From NCBI GenBank assembly GCA_022450595.1, contig JAKUPT010000001.1:1-50135 (forward strand): a DNA stretch of 50,135 nt. The letters run 5' to 3'. This document shows, in pieces, positions 1 through 7,287 of the stretch. Position 1 is the first letter of the stretch. Every line of letters begins with the position of its first letter. The DNA is from Bdellovibrionales bacterium. GTDB taxonomy: Bacteria; Bdellovibrionota; Bdellovibrionia; Bdellovibrionales; UBA1609. Under the pieces are notes generated by a model. That model saw nothing but the letters and a program-made list of their open reading frames with translations. It did not search any database and had not been told where the DNA came from. The position numbers and the translations under genes are program-made.

Positions 1-492
1 CAACTTGTTTCTCTTTTATTAATACAAAAATTTAAAAAACCCTGGCCGATTATCTGGGGAATACTGTTTTCTAAATTAGCCAATCACAATATGGCGGCCT
101 GGCTTGGTGGTTATGTCGTAGATTTTCTACCAGAGGCCTACAGAACTTGGATATTAGCAGCCATATTTATTATTTTCGCCTTTTGGATTTTAATTCCAGA
201 CAGTGACGAAGACTTAGAGGCAAAAAACAGTCATGGAGCTTTTATTACAACTTTTATTTTATTTTTTCTTGCAGAGATGGGGGACAAAACCCAACTGGCC
301 ACTGTGGCGCTCGGGGCACAATATCAGTCAGCACTTATGGTGACTTTAGGGAGCACAATGGGGATGTTGGCAGCGAATGTCCCAGCCGTTTTTATGGGGC
401 AAAAACTATTAAAGGTTTTACCTTTAAAATGGATTCGTTATTTTACAAGTTTTTTATTTTTGGTGTTTGCAGTTTATATAATCGTGGTTTGA
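1..492 (+). CDS. GDT1/TMEM165 (UPF0016) family cation transporter, 5' end outside window
   Basis: This is the C-terminal part of an inner-membrane GDT1/TMEM165-type protein, a family linked to manganese or calcium export. The reading frame is open from base 1, and its first residues (QLVSLLLIQKFKKPWPI) fit the sequence that normally follows the first E-x-G-D-K-T signature, so the true start lies upstream; the ATG at 91 is internal. The second signature EMGDKTQLATVALGA is present and is flanked by hydrophobic helices, with a last membrane helix before the stop at 490-492. It converges on the flagellin gene at 646. The family call is firm; the transported ion is inferred. Confidence 0.88.
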   Translation, partial: QLVSLLLIQKFKKPWPIIWGILFSKLANHNMAAWLGGYVVDFLPEAYRTWILAAIFIIFAFWILIPDSDEDLEAKNSHGAFITTFILFFLAEMGDKTQLATVALGAQYQSALMVTLGSTMGMLAANVPAVFMGQKLLKVLPLKWIRYFTSFLFLVFAVYIIVV

Positions 493-526
493 TAAAATAA
501 AAAAAGGGTTGCATAAAGCAACCCTT
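492..526 (-). terminator. Rho-independent terminator of the minus-strand flagellin
   Basis: GGGTTGC (506-512) pairs with GCAACCC (518-524) around a 5-base loop, and flanking A/T pairs extend the stem. Read on the minus strand the stem is followed by six T and a T-rich run (492-505). It lies about 120 bases past the flagellin stop at 646. Confidence 0.8.
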
Positions 527-577
527 ACTCGCAGGAAACGGAATTCAGTATCGTAACCGTAAATGTTTCGGTTAGCT

Positions 578-606
578 ACGCACGACGTCCATGTTGTGCG
601 TTTTTT
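578..606 (+). terminator. Rho-independent terminator for the GDT1-like gene
   Basis: ACGCACGAC (578-586) pairs with GTTGTGCGT (593-601), with one G-T pair, around a short loop; T601-606 forms the T run. It lies about 85 bases past the stop at 492. Its position beyond the opposing terminator at 492-526 makes the two convergent terminators interleaved. Confidence 0.65.
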
Positions 607-645
607 GGTGAGCTAGTAGTGAGAACCAAGGCTTTCAGTTATTTA

Positions 646-1491
646 TTAACCGAAAGATTGGTTCAGAAGTTGTAATGCTGCTTGCGAAGATTGGTTCGCT
701 TGAGCAAGTACAGAGACACCAGCACTTTGAAGTATATTATTTTTAGTCAGTTCAGCAGTTTCTTCAGCCACATCCACATCTCTAATACGAGAGTTGGCTG
801 CAGACATGTTTTCAATCGAAACAGCAATGTTACTGATGGTTGATTGTAATCTGTTTTGTATGGCACCAAAATCGGCTCTCATGGCTGAAACACTGACTAT
901 GGCTTGGTCTAAAGCTGTAAGTGAGTTTTGTGCACTAGCTTTATCGGCAACACTTGTTAGGTTTACACCTAGAGCTGCAGAGTTTGCATCGGCTTTAGAA
1001 GCATCAAACGATAGACGGTCAATATTTGGGTCATTTCTTGTACCCACTTGAAAGTCTAGGATTGAGCCTGTACCACTCAAGAGTTGTGTTCCGTTAAACT
1101 CAGCACTGTCTGCGATACGATCAATCTCTGATACCAGCTGATCATATTCCACATTTAGAAACTGTCGTTCAACAGGTCCGATAGTGTCTGAAGCGGCTTG
1201 CACAGACAGTTCTCTTAAACGAATTAAGATAGAACTGATCTCGTTAAGACCACCTTCGGCGACTTGCACAAGAGAGACACCATCAGAGGCGTTTCTTGAG
1301 GCTTGTTTTAAACCTCTTATTTGTGCTTTTAGGTTTTCACTGATGGCAAGACCTGCGGCATCGTCACCAGCGCGGTTGATTCTAAAGCCTGATGAGAGTC
1401 GTTCTAAGCTCTTATCTAAGGCTAGCTTTGTCCCACTCAAATTTCTTTGAGCATTTAGGGACGCAGTGTTTGTGTTGATACGTAACCCCAT
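646..1491 (-). CDS. Flagellin (divergent paralogue)
   Basis: Structural flagellar filament protein of 281 residues, exported by the flagellar type III system. The N-terminal D0/D1 signature is clear (MGLRINTNTASLNAQRNLS, then LERLSSGFRINRAGDDAAG), as is the C-terminal helix (SRIRDVDVAEETAELTK ... QANQSSQAALQLL). There is essentially no variable D2/D3 domain, so this is a short flagellin. The ATG at 1491 has a strong GGAGGAGG ribosome site. It is clearly less similar to the pair at 5454 and 8361 than those are to each other, so it probably has a distinct place in the filament; that role is inferred. A sigma-28-like promoter and a hairpin-rich leader precede it. Confidence 0.96.
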   Translation of the reverse strand: MGLRINTNTASLNAQRNLSGTKLALDKSLERLSSGFRINRAGDDAAGLAISENLKAQIRGLKQASRNASDGVSLVQVAEGGLNEISSILIRLRELSVQAASDTIGPVERQFLNVEYDQLVSEIDRIADSAEFNGTQLLSGTGSILDFQVGTRNDPNIDRLSFDASKADANSAALGVNLTSVADKASAQNSLTALDQAIVSVSAMRADFGAIQNRLQSTISNIAVSIENMSAANSRIRDVDVAEETAELTKNNILQSAGVSVLAQANQSSQAALQLLNQSFG

Positions 1492-1515
1492 TGTTTCCTC
1501 CTCCTTGAAGATATA

Positions 1516-1555
1516 AGAGTATCGATCCTTGATACTCTCCCAGATAAAATCTGGG
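1516..1555 (-). other. Two adjacent hairpins in the flagellin mRNA leader
   Basis: AGAGTATC (1516-1523) pairs perfectly with GATACTCT (1531-1538). The next base begins a second perfect stem, CCCAGAT (1539-1545) with ATCTGGG (1549-1555), around AAA. Both lie between the predicted start of transcription (near 1571) and the ribosome site (near 1500) of the minus-strand flagellin. They may stabilise the message or control translation; neither is followed by a T run, so they are not terminators. Confidence 0.6.
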
Positions 1556-1577
1556 TGTGGTTCTTGTTACAAATTGC

Positions 1578-1603
1578 TATTCGGTGTCTCACTTTGATGC
1601 TTA
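1578..1603 (-). promoter_or_regulatory. Sigma-28 (FliA)-type promoter of the 646-1491 flagellin
   Basis: On the minus strand the sequence reads TAAGCATC-N10-ACCGAATA, close to the FliA consensus TAAAGTTT-N11-GCCGATAA and to the other sites in this window. It would start transcription near 1571, about 80 bases before the ATG. Confidence 0.65.
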
Positions 1604-1653
1604 AGCTTTTTGTCTCATTTTTGGACTCAGGTCCTGTAAATTTCTTTGTCACT

Positions 1654-1669
1654 AGGGACGGACACTTAT
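1654..1669 (+). repeat. Copy of the dispersed GGGACGGACAC motif
   Basis: Reads AGGGACGGACACTTAT in the gap between the flagellin promoter and the metalloprotease gene. It is a member of the family clustered around the Y1 transposase at 7288. Confidence 0.6.
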
Positions 1670-1691
1670 TTTACAGCACTTTGATCTGGTT

Positions 1692-1707
1692 GAGGGACGG
1701 AGACTTA
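1692..1707 (+). repeat. Second, variant copy of the dispersed motif
   Basis: Reads GAGGGACGGAGACTTA, 38 bases after the copy at 1654 and in the same orientation. It differs by C to G in the GGAC/GGAG position, as does the copy at 7071. Confidence 0.55.
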
Positions 1708-1786
1708 TCTATATATATGTATTTATCTCTTTAATTTTGAGTGGTAAAAAGAATTCATATATCGGATAAATTGATTGGGAGGCCCA

Positions 1787-2791
1787 ATGAACACAAATCT
1801 ACAAGAACTAGATGCGGTTTTAAAACAATTAAACTCTACGACGATGGGGCGCAGAGCTTTTTTAGCAAGTGTTCCATTGTTATTGGCAGCTTGCGCTTCG
1901 ACTGACAAAACAAGATATAGAGAAGGTGACAATACCGGCCAAGCCAGTGCTCTGACCGTGAATGAAGAAAAAAATATGACTGCAGAAGTTTTGCCTGAAA
2001 TGAGAAAAGACTATCCTGCTTTAAAAGATACTAGAATGCAGAGTTATATAAATCGTTTGGGCAATAAAATTGTTACGACTAACGGCCTGAATGGTAAGCC
2101 TTATAACTATTCATTTACGGTTGTAGATGTCCCTAACGTGAACGCCTTTGCCTTGCCGGCTGGAACTATTTTTGTCACAGCTCCTTTGATTGCAATGGCT
2201 GAAACTGAGGCTGAGCTTGCTGGAGTTGTGGGGCATGAAGTGGGTCATGTGGTGGCTAGACACTCCGCAGAGAGAATGTTTAAAGCCCAAAAGGAACAAA
2301 GTAAATCTTGGATGTATGCCTTAGGCGGAGGATTGATTGGCGGAGTCCTTGGCTATGGTATAGGTAAAATTGCATGTAAACCAAAAGACAAAGCTTGCCT
2401 TGAAAAGGCCGCCAAACTTGGTGCTGCCACGGGTGCCGGTGGAGGGTTGTTGATTCAAAAGTATTATTTTATGGCAAACTCTCGTGAAGATGAAATGGAA
2501 GCAGACCGTATTGGTTTTAAAACTGCATATCGCGCAGGATTTGATAAAGACTATGTGGGGGCCTTTTACAACAAACTGCTTGAGATGGAAAAAAGGCATA
2601 AAAAAGGTCAAAAGACAAAACTCTTAAGTTCTGTTCAAGATGCCATGAGCACACATCCTCCAAGCACAGAGCGGGTGGTGCAAATGAAGCAAATGTCATC
2701 ACAAGCTAAGGCCAGACCAAGGGCTATAGTGTCTTCTGAAGAATTTAAAACTATAAAAACGTTAGCACAAAGACACACTAAGAGTTCTTAA
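1787..2791 (+). CDS. M48-family zinc metalloprotease, lipoprotein
   Basis: Membrane-anchored metalloprotease of 334 residues, probably acting in periplasmic or outer-membrane protein quality control (inferred from BepA/LoiP-type relatives). The export signal GRRAFLASVPLLLAACAS has a twin arginine and a lipobox ending at Cys36. The zinc site is HEVGH (residues 150-154), and the third-ligand region SREDEMEADRIGF follows after a glycine-rich hydrophobic stretch. ATG 1787 is preferred because GGGAGG lies just before it; a TTG at 1775 in frame would put the ribosome site inside the gene. Its 3' end overlaps the opposing GTPase gene by 14 bases. Confidence 0.9.
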   Translation: MNTNLQELDAVLKQLNSTTMGRRAFLASVPLLLAACASTDKTRYREGDNTGQASALTVNEEKNMTAEVLPEMRKDYPALKDTRMQSYINRLGNKIVTTNGLNGKPYNYSFTVVDVPNVNAFALPAGTIFVTAPLIAMAETEAELAGVVGHEVGHVVARHSAERMFKAQKEQSKSWMYALGGGLIGGVLGYGIGKIACKPKDKACLEKAAKLGAATGAGGGLLIQKYYFMANSREDEMEADRIGFKTAYRAGFDKDYVGAFYNKLLEMEKRHKKGQKTKLLSSVQDAMSTHPPSTERVVQMKQMSSQAKARPRAIVSSEEFKTIKTLAQRHTKSS

Positions 2792-3680
2792 AGAGATTGA
2801 TTAAATCTTCTACGGATTTAATTTTTTCAGATTGTTTTAAAATATTTTGTTCAAGCTGAAGTTTCAAAAGTGCTCTGGCTTCGGCTTGAAGTCTTGGGGC
2901 TGTTTTATGGAGCTTTTCTAAATCCAGGGACTGTTTTCTTTGAGTGAGTTCTTCAGCAAGTTCTAAGGCTCCGTCCCCGGTTGTGGCCGTGGTTTTTAAA
3001 ATTTTACTTTTTTTTAGTTCAGGATTGTAGGCCAGGCCTAGCTCTAAAGAGGCTTTGAGCTCGTTGATAAAACCTTCAGCACCTGGGCGATCTGATTTAT
3101 TAACTATATATAGGTCTGATATTTCTAAAAGCCCAGCTTTCATGGCTTGGATGGAGTCGCCACTTTCTGGAACAAGAACTACTGCAATTTCATCGGCCAC
3201 ATGAACAATGTCTAGCTCGGATTGTCCCACACCAACGGTTTCAATAATCGTTATATCAAATCCGTAGTTGTCTAAAGCTCGAAGCATTAAGTAAGCGGAC
3301 GCGCACAAACCACCTAGACTTCCTCGGCTGCCTAATGAGCGGATAAATACACCCTTGTCTTGGTAGTGTTGTAAATACCGAATGCGATCACCCAGTATAG
3401 CGCCTTTACTAAAAGGACTACTTGGATCAATAGCAATTACAGCAACAGTAAGATTGTTCTTTCGAAACTCAGTAATAAGTTGATTGATAAGCGTGGATTT
3501 ACCAGCTCCAGGAGGGCCAGTAATTCCAATTCTATAACTATGATGTGGTGGGTGGCTTAAACTTTTATGAGTTAAAAGTTTGGGCCCATGTCGATCAAGC
3601 TGAGTTAAGAGTTGAGATAGGCCTGCAATTTCTTTGTTTTGAGTCTTTTTAATGAGTTTGCGTATTTTGTCATCCGACAC
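2778..3680 (-). CDS. meaB: MeaB/ArgK-type P-loop GTPase (methylmalonyl-CoA mutase chaperone family)
   Basis: G3E-family GTPase of 300 residues that in known cases protects and reloads the B12-dependent methylmalonyl-CoA mutase. The P-loop GPPGAGKS is at residues 55-62, then the family motifs AIDPSSPFSKGAILGDR, ETVGVGQSE (147-155) and the base-recognition motif NKSD (194-197). The start is the GTG at 3680, which has GGGAGG on the minus strand five bases upstream. No mutase gene lies in the window, so the client enzyme is not visible here. It converges on and overlaps the metalloprotease gene. Confidence 0.92.
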   Translation of the reverse strand: MSDDKIRKLIKKTQNKEIAGLSQLLTQLDRHGPKLLTHKSLSHPPHHSYRIGITGPPGAGKSTLINQLITEFRKNNLTVAVIAIDPSSPFSKGAILGDRIRYLQHYQDKGVFIRSLGSRGSLGGLCASAYLMLRALDNYGFDITIIETVGVGQSELDIVHVADEIAVVLVPESGDSIQAMKAGLLEISDLYIVNKSDRPGAEGFINELKASLELGLAYNPELKKSKILKTTATTGDGALELAEELTQRKQSLDLEKLHKTAPRLQAEARALLKLQLEQNILKQSEKIKSVEDLINLFKNS

Positions 3681-3829
3681 AGGGCCTCCCTTTTTGGGTA
3701 ACTGTTTGAAAATAATAAGGTTTTTAGGAATTTAAGTCACGTTGTCATAATTTTAGACAGGTGATGTTATAGGCTTGAAAAGTCTCTTAAATAAACTCAG
3801 TAAAATCAATAAGTTACAAGGTGGCATGC

Positions 3830-3845
3830 TGGCACAATATTCGCC
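3830..3845 (+). promoter_or_regulatory. Candidate sigma-54 promoter of the gene at 3870
   Basis: TGGCAC-AATAT-TCGCC keeps the GG and GC dinucleotides of a -24/-12 element at the proper spacing, with C for T in the -12 box. The layout down to the ATG (TTATAGTGTTGTAGGGAGAG) closely parallels the better match at 12326, including the distance to the ribosome site. Confidence 0.5.
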
Positions 3846-3869
3846 TTATAGTGTTGTAGGGAGAGTGTT

Positions 3870-5045
3870 ATGACAAAGCAAAAATGGATATTACTAACAT
3901 TATGTATAGGCATATTATGGGGGACGGACACCTTATTTCAAAGCCTATGGAGTGAGAACACATCAAATGTGACTCAATCAGAAGACAACAAACTTGAGTT
4001 TGAAAAAACTAACTTCAATAAAGTTAAACCTAAAAAGCAGTTTACTGGGAAAACTCAATTGCAGCAAAAGCCTGTAAAAGTGGTCTCTACAGATAAGGGG
4101 TTGAAAGCTTTAGAAGCCGTGAAGTCTCCGTCACCAAAAAAGAAGGGTGATAACCTAGAGGACTTGGCTAAAAAGTATGATAAAAAGTTAGCTCAGAAAA
4201 AGAAAGTGCCTGAAAAGAAGGCTGCAGAAGATAATAGCGATGAGAAAACTAACACTAATAATAATAGAAACTCGTATGCTAATTCGAATAATAGATCCAA
4301 TAATGATTTTTTTACGAATGATGAAAGAACATCATCAGCAAACACTGGGGAGTTTTCTGTCATCACTCCTAATGCTAAAGAAAACCAAGCAAATAACTTA
4401 GGTGGTGGTGCAGCTTTTACTGCCAATAGTGATATGACAATTCGTCAGTGGTCACAGGCTTTAACAAACAACCCTTCTGATTCAGAGATCAATGACTTTA
4501 TCACTGCCATCAGACAAGGAAATGTAGATCAAGATGAAGCTTATCAATTAGTAGAAACTCTACTGCGATCTGAATCAGAAGATGATCATTCAAACGCAAT
4601 TAAAGTTGTAATGGCCATCAAGTCTCCAAAAAGCTTTATACTACTTACTGATGTTGTATCTGGTGGGTTTTCAGAGTCCGTTAACTCTGCAGCTTATAGT
4701 GGACTACTTAATTATAGATCATACGATGATTTAGCTATAATTGAGGAAGTATTAAAAAAAGAGAACTTATCTTTAGGAACTATTTACTTTAGTGCAGACA
4801 CCATATTACAACTTTCACAACAAACAGTTCCCACTTATGGTGATGAAGAGCAAAGAACAGTGACTATGTTAGATGCCTATATGGATAGATTTTTATTATT
4901 ATCAGACCTATTAAAAGAGACTTCAGTAGATGTAGCTGATGAAAGAGTTCTGGGTCAGGTAAACCAGACAGTAGCCTTTATTGGTGGGCCGGAAGCGGTT
5001 GCTGATGGTTCTGTTGCAAAGCCTAACTACAGGGCTTTGTTTTAG
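3870..5045 (+). CDS. Unknown membrane-anchored protein with basic linker and helical C-terminal domain
   Basis: A 391-residue protein of no recognised family. Residues about 5-20 form a single hydrophobic segment (signal anchor or uncleaved signal). Residues 40-180 are low-complexity, rich in Lys, Asn and Ser, and probably unstructured. From about residue 185 to the end lies a helical region with regular short helices (for example SDSEINDFITAIRQGNVDQ), reminiscent of armadillo/HEAT folds, so a protein-binding role is possible. Translation starts at ATG 3870 behind AGGGAGA. A sigma-54-like promoter and the adjacent flagellin suggest flagellar-regulon membership; this is inference. Codons 17-23 coincide with a copy of the dispersed GGGGACGGACACC motif. 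Confidence 0.8.
   Translation: MTKQKWILLTLCIGILWGTDTLFQSLWSENTSNVTQSEDNKLEFEKTNFNKVKPKKQFTGKTQLQQKPVKVVSTDKGLKALEAVKSPSPKKKGDNLEDLAKKYDKKLAQKKKVPEKKAAEDNSDEKTNTNNNRNSYANSNNRSNNDFFTNDERTSSANTGEFSVITPNAKENQANNLGGGAAFTANSDMTIRQWSQALTNNPSDSEINDFITAIRQGNVDQDEAYQLVETLLRSESEDDHSNAIKVVMAIKSPKSFILLTDVVSGGFSESVNSAAYSGLLNYRSYDDLAIIEEVLKKENLSLGTIYFSADTILQLSQQTVPTYGDEEQRTVTMLDAYMDRFLLLSDLLKETSVDVADERVLGQVNQTVAFIGGPEAVADGSVAKPNYRALF
3920..3938 (+). repeat. Dispersed motif copy inside a coding sequence
   Basis: GGGGACGGACACCTTATTT, the fullest copy of the motif in the window. It is read in frame as residues W17-G-T-D-T-L-F23, just at the outer end of the hydrophobic segment of the protein at 3870. Confidence 0.6.
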
Positions 5046-5081
5046 TCGAGTCTTATAGACTGTTCTTAGTCTGTAATTTAT

Positions 5082-5115
5082 TAGTCTAGCAGTCCTGCTA
5101 GACTAGATGTCTTTT
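5082..5115 (+). terminator. Hairpin terminator after the 3870 gene
   Basis: TAGTCTAGCAG (5082-5092) is perfectly complementary to CTGCTAGACTA (5095-5105), giving at least a 10-bp stem. GATGTC and then five T follow, so it is a plausible though slightly displaced Rho-independent terminator. A smaller stem, AGACT with AGTCT, lies just before it at about 5057-5072. Confidence 0.55.
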
Positions 5116-5242
5116 TAATTCCTCTATTTTATAAAGTATCAAAGGCTAGCCCAGAGCCATTTTTTCCTATCAAAACGTATGTATTTACAGGTTAAAGGTC
5201 CAGAAAACACAAGACCATTGTCGCGAAAACCACGACTTGACT

Positions 5243-5268
5243 TAAGGCTTCTCTAGACTCGCCGAATG
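5243..5268 (+). promoter_or_regulatory. Sigma-28-type promoter of the 5454 flagellin
   Basis: TAAGGCTT-N10-GCCGAATG. The -10 element matches the FliA consensus at GCCGA. Transcription would start near 5275, leaving a leader of roughly 180 bases. Confidence 0.7.
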
Positions 5269-5453
5269 AGTGGGTGTCTGAAGCAAAAATGCTAGACGAG
5301 ACTTCCAGCTAAGAGGTTAGGGTAGGAGGTTTAAGGTCTAGTCTTAAGGCTTTAGTCAGAAGAAAAAACTAAAACAAAAATCGAGCTTTTAGTTAGAGTT
5401 TATAGGTTAGGACTCTGGCTAAATAAAAGGCTCAAAACAAAAGGGGAACTAAT
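5269..5453 (+). other. Long untranslated leader of the 5454 flagellin
   Basis: No ORF with a ribosome site is visible between the promoter and the ATG. The stretch is purine-rich near the gene and holds several CTAG-containing short repeats (GCTAGAC, GTCTAG) that continue from the upstream hairpin. The ribosome site is AAAGGGG before 5454. The length resembles that of the leader of the sister flagellin (about 180 bases). Confidence 0.45.
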
Positions 5454-6287
5454 ATGTCATTAACAATATCAACAAACGTAGCTGCGATTTCTGCTCAAAA
5501 AACTATGTCTAGCACTCAGCGTGATTTAAATAAAAGTTACGCGCAGTTAGCATCCGGATCTCGAATCACGAAAGCTGCTGATGATGCTGCTGGTTTATCA
5601 ATCAGTGAAAAATTAAAATCAAACATTAGAGGTTATGAGCAAGCAAAAAGAAACGCTAACGATGGTATTTCAATGGTACAAGTGGCTGAGGGTTCACTTG
5701 GTGAAGTATCAAACATTCTGACTCGTATGAGAGAGCTAGGTGTACAAGCCGCTTCTGATACAGTTGGATCAAAAGAAAGACAATTTATAGATAAAGAAGT
5801 TCAACAGCTTAAAAATGAAATTGAACGTATTGCACAAAGTTCTAGATATGGTGATACAAAACTATTAGATGGAACAGGTGGAGATTATTCATTCCAAGTT
5901 GATGTTAATAACAACGACTTCGTAGATAGAATTAGCTTTGATGCCAGTGAGCAAGAAGTAACTCTATCTGCACTAGGAATTGATGGCTTTGATTTCTCTT
6001 CAAAAGATGGAGCTCGTGAAGCTCTAGAAACATTAGAAGGAGCACAAACACAAGTAAACGGACACAGAGCAACATTGGGTGCGTTACAAAACAGACTTGT
6101 GTCAACAACAGAAAACTTAAGTGTAGCAATTGAGAACTTTTCAGCTGCAAACTCTCGTGTGAGAGATACAGATGTAGCTCAAGCAAGTGCAGATTTGGCT
6201 AAAAACAACATTCTTATGAATGCATCGGTAGGAGTTTTAGCCTCAGCCAACCAAGCTCCTGGTCAAGCACTTAGACTGATTGGATAA
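5454..6287 (+). CDS. Flagellin
   Basis: Filament protein of 277 residues with an intact N-terminal domain (MSLTISTNVAAISAQKTMSS, then LASGSRITKAADDAAGLSIS) and C-terminal domain (SRVRDTDVAQASADLAKNN ... LRLIG). It lacks a surface-exposed variable domain. By eye it is about 85% identical to the flagellin at 8361, while synonymous codons differ widely, so the duplication is not recent. A sigma-28-type promoter precedes it and a strong terminator follows. The many Ser/Thr residues in the central part are possible targets for the glycosyltransferases encoded at 13954 and 15300 (inferred). Confidence 0.97.
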   Translation: MSLTISTNVAAISAQKTMSSTQRDLNKSYAQLASGSRITKAADDAAGLSISEKLKSNIRGYEQAKRNANDGISMVQVAEGSLGEVSNILTRMRELGVQAASDTVGSKERQFIDKEVQQLKNEIERIAQSSRYGDTKLLDGTGGDYSFQVDVNNNDFVDRISFDASEQEVTLSALGIDGFDFSSKDGAREALETLEGAQTQVNGHRATLGALQNRLVSTTENLSVAIENFSAANSRVRDTDVAQASADLAKNNILMNASVGVLASANQAPGQALRLIG

Positions 6288-6311
6288 TTTGTTAACGTTT
6301 AGTTAACCCTT

Positions 6312-6324
6312 GGTACCTAACCTA
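6312..6324 (+). repeat. 13-bp repeat shared by the 3' flanks of both flagellins (copy 1)
   Basis: GGTACCTAACCTA occurs here, 24 bases after the flagellin stop, and again at 9233-9245 after the second flagellin. In both places a stable hairpin follows, which shows that the duplication included the 3' flank. Confidence 0.65.
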
Positions 6325-6338
6325 TACGCAAAATACCA

Positions 6339-6368
6339 CCCCCTAAGTTTTTTCTTAGGGGGTTTTTT
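6339..6368 (+). terminator. Rho-independent terminator of the 5454 flagellin
   Basis: CCCCCTAAG (6339-6347) pairs perfectly with CTTAGGGGG (6354-6362), followed by six T (6363-6368). The T run touches the stop codon of the opposing gene at 6367. Confidence 0.9.
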
Positions 6369-6930
6369 ATATTTGTCTTTTTTCAAACTTTAAGGACTTA
6401 TCTGAGCAATGAAGTAAATATTCAGTGATATTATCTTCATTATCATCAATATAAATACTTGTACCTGCAGAGTAATGTAAAGACTTATAAAAGCAGCCGG
6501 TTCTTTTTTCTATTAGAGCTTCTAAGTCTTCATTCATTAGAAGGGTCAGATTTTGGTATATTCCCACTCTAAGGCCGTCACTAAAACACATGATGTCTTC
6601 GATATCTCCATATTGTTCAAAATGTTTCAAGTTAAATGAGCTGTGTTCAGGTTTGACAGATTCATAAAGATCTAATTGTTCCCCACTGGGAAGTGTACAT
6701 CTATTTTTATTTTCAGTTGGCATGTAAGTTAGAGTACGTCCAATCAGATTGAAGCGATTATTTATGCATTGAATACTTTTAATACCGGAGTGTTCTCCAA
6801 AAACATTATCAATGTTTATAACGTCACTCTTAAGTATCCGCCCCTCAGGGAACCATTGCCCATTGTAGTTACAATCAGCGAAAAGTGGTTGAGATATTAA
6901 AAGTATTAATGTCATTAAATATAAGTTCAT
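6367..6930 (-). CDS. Secreted protein with six cysteines, unknown family
   Basis: A 187-residue exported protein. The signal peptide MNLYLMTLILLISQPLFA is typical and cleavage would fall before Asp19. The mature part has six cysteines (20, 55, 78, 115, 146, 175), an even number consistent with three disulfides in the periplasm or outside. ATG 6930 is chosen because GGGAGG lies seven bases upstream on the minus strand and the signal peptide starts there; a longer frame from 6969 would bury the signal. It sits between two flagellin paralogues next to the Y1 transposase, in AT-rich DNA, which suggests acquired material. No family was recognised. Confidence 0.75.
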   Translation of the reverse strand: MNLYLMTLILLISQPLFADCNYNGQWFPEGRILKSDVINIDNVFGEHSGIKSIQCINNRFNLIGRTLTYMPTENKNRCTLPSGEQLDLYESVKPEHSSFNLKHFEQYGDIEDIMCFSDGLRVGIYQNLTLLMNEDLEALIEKRTGCFYKSLHYSAGTSIYIDDNEDNITEYLLHCSDKSLKFEKRQI

Positions 6931-7287
6931 TTGTTTACCTCCCATATTAGGTAAAGCCATTATTGACATAAAAATAAGTTTCTGGGGGTATTAGATGTAA
7001 AAAATGTAAATATTTTTATTAAAAAAAATAAAAGTTATATACTATTTTCAAAAATAGAACCTGTTTTAAAAGGGACGGAGCTTTTCTTAAATTAAATTAT
7101 AGACTTATCTAAACTGAGCTAAGTTTTCCTGTTTTTTTTTATTAAATTTAATGAATTCAAAATAAGAGACGAAAAATTGATTAAAAAATTTAATTTTACA
7201 CTTTTAATAAAGAATATTTAAATTTATATCAATTTTTAGACGCAGTAGTGCCTTAAAATTTAAAAAAATTATTTTTATTTTAAATAT
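6931..7287. other. AT-rich gap with one dispersed-motif copy
   Basis: About 357 bases with long A and T runs. The 6930 gene must be promoted from its left part (minus strand). The only distinctive item is the motif copy at 7071-7085. No terminator with a clear stem and no small ORF with a ribosome site was found. Confidence 0.5.
7071..7085 (+). repeat. Dispersed motif copy close to the Y1 transposase gene
   Basis: AGGGACGGAGCTTTT, about 200 bases beyond the stop of the transposase at 7288. It has the GGAG variant seen also at 1692. Confidence 0.55.

Noticed and set aside
794-1450. Plus-strand open frames of 85 and 88 codons opposite the flagellin
   Set aside because: They mirror the flagellin codon pattern and have no ribosome site; antisense shadows.
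1745-1769. TAAAAAGA and TCGGATAA before the metalloprotease gene as a sigma-28 promoter
   Set aside because: The -10 lacks the CCGA core and the spacing is nine bases.
2971-2980. CCGTCCCC, reverse of the dispersed motif core, inside the MeaB gene
   Set aside because: It encodes the conserved Gly-Asp-Gly-Ala stretch and lacks the A/T-rich tail, so it is probably coincidence.
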